Shown: positions 6,613 through 9,753 of the stretch, piece after piece
How the letters are laid out: every line of letters starts with the position of its first letter
Position numbering within the stretch: the stretch's first letter is position 1
Source of the DNA: Chitinophagaceae bacterium
Lineage (GTDB): Bacteria; Bacteroidota; Bacteroidia; Chitinophagales; Chitinophagaceae
NCBI GenBank assembly: GCA_009996555.1
Contig: JAACZX010000055.1
Location: 1 to 9,753, forward strand
Reading direction: 5' to 3'
Length of the DNA: 9,753 bases
The notes under the pieces: generated by a model
What the model saw: only the letters and a program-made list of their open reading frames with translations
Databases searched by the model: none
What the model was told of the DNA's origin: nothing
Translations under genes and position numbers: made by a program

Positions 6613-6623
6613 ATTCTGCTTCT
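6600..6623. terminator. Perfect palindrome over the CorC-like stop codon, likely bidirectional terminator
   Basis: The arms at 6600-6610 and 6613-6623 are perfect 11-base reverse complements around a 2-base centre; the core is GAAGCAGAAT / ATTCTGCTTC. The stop codon TAA (6610-6612) lies at the centre of the palindrome. It sits between convergent genes, 27 bases from the methyltransferase stop, so it could serve both strands. No long T-run follows directly on either side. Confidence 0.55.
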
Positions 6624-6649
6624 CAGTATTTGCAACAATGTGTTTTTGA

Positions 6650-7576
6650 TTAATCTTCCTTTTCTATCACATAAACCAGTGAGCTGCATTCTTCTTTACG
6701 GATCAGTGCATTTGCATTTGACAACAGTCCGTTCCAAAGACCACGCAGGAAAAAGCCCTTCTTATATTTTTCGCTGAGCAGCGAAATGTAAAAACTATCG
6801 AGCCACATACGTCTTGTTCCAATTACCCGCAGGCCATGGCGCTTCATTAACACCCGCATGGAGTTGGGCGAAAAGTGATACAGATGCCTCGGCACATCAT
6901 AACTTGCCCAATACTCTTTGTAAACAGCTGCATCTTTACTTTTGTAATTCGGTACTGCAATAATCAGTTTGCCTGTTGGCGCAAGTAAGTCTTTAATGCG
7001 GTCAATATATTCGTCTAACTGGTGAACATGTTCCAGCACATGCCACATGGTTATTACGCTGTATGTCTGTTCAGGTAAAATAAACAGGTCGTCCGAAGGA
7101 TAAATATCGCAGTTGTATTTTTTAATGGCTTGTGCCCTTGCTTCGGGATCAGGTTCCAGCCCCACAGCATTCCATCCTGCTTTTTCCATGGTATGCACAA
7201 ATGTGCCCATACCGCTGCCAATATCAAGCAGCATACCCACCTGCCGCTTAGCTGCTTTTTTCACCAGCTTCTCTTTCGACATCATGGTGAAAAAACGGGC
7301 ACCGTGGTATAATAAGTTAATAAGTCCCTTTTTCGTATTGCTATGAGAAATGTAAGCAGATGAATTGTAATAAGGCCCGATCTTATCTTCTGCAGGAGCA
7401 TTTAACGTGTACCTGAAACCGCACATACCGCATTCGGCAATGGTAAAGGTTTCATTACTTACAGTATGATCTTTTGCAGTTAAAACAGGTTTGATCGTTT
7501 CGTTCTTGCATACCGGGCAATGGGCATAATTCATCAGCTGAAGGTTCATAATTGGCGCAGTTCGTTTCTGGGTCAT
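6650..7576 (-). CDS. SAM-dependent methyltransferase with N-terminal Cys4 zinc ribbon
   Basis: This 308-residue cytoplasmic protein begins with a probable zinc-binding module (CPVC at 20-23 and CGMC at 49-52), followed by a class I methyltransferase domain. The SAM site is LLDIGSGMG (about 116-124), with acidic Glu141 closing strand 2, then MWHVLEHVHQLDEY (177-190), a typical post-SAM strand. PRHLYHFS (229-236) is a hallmark of the Methyltransf_23-like proteins common in Bacteroidota, often near polysaccharide or envelope genes. The substrate is unknown. The ATG at 7576 is chosen because it overlaps the TGA of the HU gene (ATGA), a classic sign of translational coupling. The frame is open further upstream, but that would overlap the HU gene extensively. 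The ATG at 7549 (MNLQLMNYAHCPVC) is an alternative that keeps all domains. It is the last gene of the minus-strand cluster and ends near the palindrome. Confidence 0.88.
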   Translation of the reverse strand: MTQKRTAPIMNLQLMNYAHCPVCKNETIKPVLTAKDHTVSNETFTIAECGMCGFRYTLNAPAEDKIGPYYNSSAYISHSNTKKGLINLLYHGARFFTMMSKEKLVKKAAKRQVGMLLDIGSGMGTFVHTMEKAGWNAVGLEPDPEARAQAIKKYNCDIYPSDDLFILPEQTYSVITMWHVLEHVHQLDEYIDRIKDLLAPTGKLIIAVPNYKSKDAAVYKEYWASYDVPRHLYHFSPNSMRVLMKRHGLRVIGTRRMWLDSFYISLLSEKYKKGFFLRGLWNGLLSNANALIRKEECSSLVYVIEKED

Positions 7577-8217
7577 AAGGTTCGGATTTTGTGCAATGCC
7601 GGCGCTTCGTTCAACTTCAGTTTTCTGTTGTTTCCCTGGCTGCCCCATTGCTTTGAGGAATTTGCGAAATACAAAATAGCAATTAATGCAGACAAGAACA
7701 ATGCCACGGCGAGCACCCACCAAAGATTGAGGGGTTTTCTGTTTGTGCCCGTCAGTAATTCCGTCATCTCTTCGCTTGTTTTTTCCTCTTCGCCCACACG
7801 TACAGAATGCAGCGTATTCTTACGAATGATCTTTTCGGCTCTTACGGGAGTTGAGCTAACTGTTTCAAAAAGAGAACTGAACTGCAGATTCTTTTGTTCA
7901 TCTCTGGTGAACACACCAATTCCCTGTAAAGTAGCGGCACCGCTTTCAGCTAATGACTGCTGAAAATTTTCTGAAAATTGCAGTTGTGTTTGTTTCGCAG
8001 TTGGGGCATCAATACCTAACTGGCTTTGCAGCCATTGGCTAAACTCTTCATCATGTTCCTTTGCAAGGGGTGAAAAATGAAGCACAAATTCCGGGGCATA
8101 TAAAACCCTGTTGGGAAAATCAAGACGGGCAGGCAGATGCTCTACCGAAAACGTACCGATACCCTGTAAAGAAATCTGCTTCCGGAAAGAAAGATAATGT
8201 ACTACCTGTTCAACCAT
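7573..8217 (-). CDS. Membrane-anchored protein with two HU-CCDC81-like domains, no SPOR domain
   Basis: This 214-residue protein has two short HU-like repeats. The first (about residues 1-52) contains LQGIGTF at 17-23 and the second (about 60-115) contains LQGIGVF at 97-103. The layout matches the bacterial HU-CCDC81 domains (PF18174/PF18175), IHF/HU-like folds found in Bacteroidota. A polar, acidic linker leads to one transmembrane helix (about 164-185). NRKP just before the helix points to a cytoplasmic N-terminus, leaving a basic tail of about 29 residues in the periplasm. Many relatives carry a periplasmic SPOR domain in that place, and here it is absent. Whether these domains still bind DNA is not established. 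The ATG at 8217 is chosen, 7 bases after the barrel gene stop; a TTG start at 8241 would overlap the barrel gene. The 3' end overlaps the methyltransferase start by 4 bases. Confidence 0.75.
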   Translation of the reverse strand: MVEQVVHYLSFRKQISLQGIGTFSVEHLPARLDFPNRVLYAPEFVLHFSPLAKEHDEEFSQWLQSQLGIDAPTAKQTQLQFSENFQQSLAESGAATLQGIGVFTRDEQKNLQFSSLFETVSSTPVRAEKIIRKNTLHSVRVGEEEKTSEEMTELLTGTNRKPLNLWWVLAVALFLSALIAILYFANSSKQWGSQGNNRKLKLNEAPALHKIRTL

Positions 8218-8224
8218 GCCCTCT

Positions 8225-9753
8225 TTATTGCTTTTGGTCAAAAGTAAGCCTTATTCCGGCAAGTAAGTTAAAACCAACCACTTGGTAATTATTCCATCGC
8301 TGGTAGGTTTTGTTGAAGATGTTATTAAACTGTCCCCACACACTAATGAGCGGATGCACTTTGAACTCCATCCCGGCATTAAGATCAAACACAGCAGGTA
8401 AACGATCGGTACCGTTTGGTATTTTCTGGTAAACAGGCCCCTGCCATGCAAACAGATCAGACTTTACCATGATCTTTTTATTTGGCTGCCAACGTAATGC
8501 TGCTGTTAACTCCACCGGCACAAAATGCCAGGGACGGGCCTCATCCTGTTGGTTGAGGAAATTATAAATATCCAGTTTGGCACTGGCGTTAAACTGATCC
8601 TGCGCTACAAAACCAAGTTCTGCCTGCGAATGAATTGCCTGAAGTTTTCCTTCACGCACTACTTCAAACAATCCGGGTTGAATTTTATTGCTGTATAACG
8701 GTAAACTCAGGAACTCAGTAAAGCCAGATTGAATGCGGTAGTTGAATGAATTGGCCACCGTTCCTTTGAACCCTCCATAAAACTCAGTAATGCGGGTGTT
8801 GTATTGCGACAATGGCTGGTTGATCCATGGGTTTTGCGATACCAGGAACTGGTAACTGTTCTTACGCACATACCCCGTCCAGCCTGCAGTAAGAATGATC
8901 TGTTTTTCCTGCAAATGCACATCCACCAGTACATCGGGCAGCACATTCAGCTTGCCTTGGTCCCATGTTGGGCGGATGCCTCCTTTTATAAACAGCCTTG
9001 ATGTTTTGAGCATGGCGGCTGCGTTTAAGAAAAAGAGATTGTTGCTGTATGCTGTTCCACCGGTGGGTGTATAAGTAGTAAGGTCAACATTACCACGCAC
9101 AAGCATACCAAAGCTGTTACCGAAACGCACTTCTACCGGCAGGTCAAGTACGCCGTTTGTTTCGGTTGAACGTGTATCACTGAAAACATTGATATTAAGA
9201 TCGGGATTGTAACTGATGCCAAAACGGTTCACAAAAGCATTGCGCACACCAGCTCTTATATTAATTGTTTGATAAGGCTTCCGTAGCGAATCATCCTTTG
9301 TATTTGCAAAAGCAGCATCTGGACCATACAGGTAAAAGGTTTGGTTTTGATAACCGGCTTTACCATACACTTCTACCTTATTAAGCACCGTGTTGAGATT
9401 GGCTGAAAAAGAAGTGTTGCTGAAACGCTGTACCCGCATTTTACCACGTTGCGAAAGATGATTGGCAAAAAGAGTGAAGTTTGTTTTCTTTCCATCGCCC
9501 AATGAAAAACCTGCATCAATTAACGGGGTATTATAATTACCATAACCGGCTTTAATGTAATTGCTGTTATGCGCCAGCCCTGTGGAATCAATTTGCAGCG
9601 ACATGGGTTTTAACCCAACCGGCTGCAGATTAAAGAACAGGTTTTGTACCGGGATATTGTATGCAAGGTTAGGTGCCCCGGTTTCAGGTGCAGGTGGTGT
9701 AGCATTGAAATTGATCTTTACAGCATTTTTTAATACCGGTTTAAATACCGATA
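8225..9753 (-). CDS. Outer-membrane beta-barrel protein (TonB-dependent-receptor-like), C-terminal part
   Basis: The frame is open from the window edge (first full codon at 9751) to TAA at 8227-8225, giving about 508 residues without the N-terminus. The visible start is a proline-rich stretch (FKPVLKNAVKINFNATPPAP, then an IPVQNLFF segment). About 400 residues of alternating aromatic and polar beta-strands follow, for example IKAGYGNYNTPLIDAGFSLGDG and VEVYGKAGYQNQTFYLYG. The end, GQFNNIFNKTYQRW then GFNLLAGIRLTF, is the usual closing strands of Bacteroidota TonB-dependent barrels. No plug-domain motif is visible in the part present; whether one lies upstream cannot be seen. Relatives are often annotated as TonB-dependent receptor or hypothetical outer-membrane protein, with unknown ligand. 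It is the first visible gene of the cluster leading to the HU protein and methyltransferase. Confidence 0.75.
   Translation of the reverse strand, partial: SVFKPVLKNAVKINFNATPPAPETGAPNLAYNIPVQNLFFNLQPVGLKPMSLQIDSTGLAHNSNYIKAGYGNYNTPLIDAGFSLGDGKKTNFTLFANHLSQRGKMRVQRFSNTSFSANLNTVLNKVEVYGKAGYQNQTFYLYGPDAAFANTKDDSLRKPYQTINIRAGVRNAFVNRFGISYNPDLNINVFSDTRSTETNGVLDLPVEVRFGNSFGMLVRGNVDLTTYTPTGGTAYSNNLFFLNAAAMLKTSRLFIKGGIRPTWDQGKLNVLPDVLVDVHLQEKQIILTAGWTGYVRKNSYQFLVSQNPWINQPLSQYNTRITEFYGGFKGTVANSFNYRIQSGFTEFLSLPLYSNKIQPGLFEVVREGKLQAIHSQAELGFVAQDQFNASAKLDIYNFLNQQDEARPWHFVPVELTAALRWQPNKKIMVKSDLFAWQGPVYQKIPNGTDRLPAVFDLNAGMEFKVHPLISVWGQFNNIFNKTYQRWNNYQVVGFNLLAGIRLTFDQKQ
8239..8246 (-). promoter_or_regulatory. 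Possible internal -7 element (TACTTTTG) before the HU-domain gene
   Basis: TACTTTTG on the minus strand (8246-8239) lies 21 bases before the ATG at 8217, the same octamer as before the LTA-synthase-like gene. It overlaps codons for the last barrel strand (Leu-Thr-Phe), and no TTG stands 19 bases upstream, so it may be chance. If real, the HU gene could be expressed apart from the barrel gene. Confidence 0.3.

Noticed and set aside
6937..6944. TACTTTTG on the + strand within the zinc-ribbon methyltransferase gene as an antisense promoter
   Set aside because: No plausible + strand gene follows, and a random match is expected at this frequency.
7577..7723. N-terminal extension of the zinc-ribbon methyltransferase
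   Set aside because: The extra residues fall entirely inside the HU gene and look like its frame-shifted shadow; the ATGA overlap at 7573-7576 gives a better start.
7520..7963. Plus-strand open frame of 147 codons opposite the methyltransferase and HU genes
   Set aside because: It is antisense to two supported genes, has no domain features and no promoter, so it is a shadow frame.
1..9753. Mobile element, phage, defence island, CRISPR array or RNA gene
   Set aside because: I saw no transposase, integrase, terminal repeats, spaced direct repeats or tRNA-like structure; all genes look like ordinary chromosomal ones.

Overview
The window reads as an ordinary chromosomal segment of a Bacteroidota bacterium, most likely family Chitinophagaceae. 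This is an inference from three things: the protein families present (HU-CCDC81-type proteins, a Bacteroidota-style outer-membrane barrel, an LTA-synthase-like transferase), promoter-like sequences of the Bacteroidota type (TAnnTTTG, in two cases with TTG 19 bases upstream), and start sites without obvious Shine-Dalgarno sequences. I see no tRNA, rRNA, CRISPR array, insertion sequence, integrase or phage gene.

Layout, left to right. The 3' end of a DUF456 membrane protein (+) faces a GtrA-family membrane protein (-). GtrA diverges from a rhodanese-thioredoxin fusion lipoprotein (+), which is followed by a SAM-dependent methyltransferase (+). That gene converges, 11 bases apart, on a large LTA-synthase/MdoB-like membrane transferase (-). 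The transferase diverges from a PAP2-family phosphatase (+), followed by a CNNM/CorC-type CBS-domain membrane protein (+) whose stop codon lies inside a perfect palindrome. The right third is one minus-strand cluster: the C-terminal part of an outer-membrane beta-barrel protein (5' end outside the window), a membrane-anchored protein with two HU-CCDC81-like domains, and a zinc-ribbon methyltransferase that starts in a 4-base ATGA overlap.

Most products are envelope proteins: inner-membrane (DUF456, GtrA, LTA-synthase-like, PAP2, CorC, HU protein), periplasmic-side lipoprotein (rhodanese-thioredoxin) and outer-membrane (barrel). The transferase and the PAP2 phosphatase share an 86-base divergent promoter region and could act on the same lipid pool, since head-group transfer releases a lipid that needs recycling. 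The barrel, HU protein and methyltransferase are probably co-expressed.

No clear new system such as a defence island or mobile cassette is visible. The observations most worth a second look are the TAnnTTTG promoters placed so close to start codons that several mRNAs may be nearly leaderless, the membrane-tethered double-HU protein that lacks a SPOR domain and sits between a barrel and a methyltransferase, and the rhodanese-thioredoxin lipoprotein.
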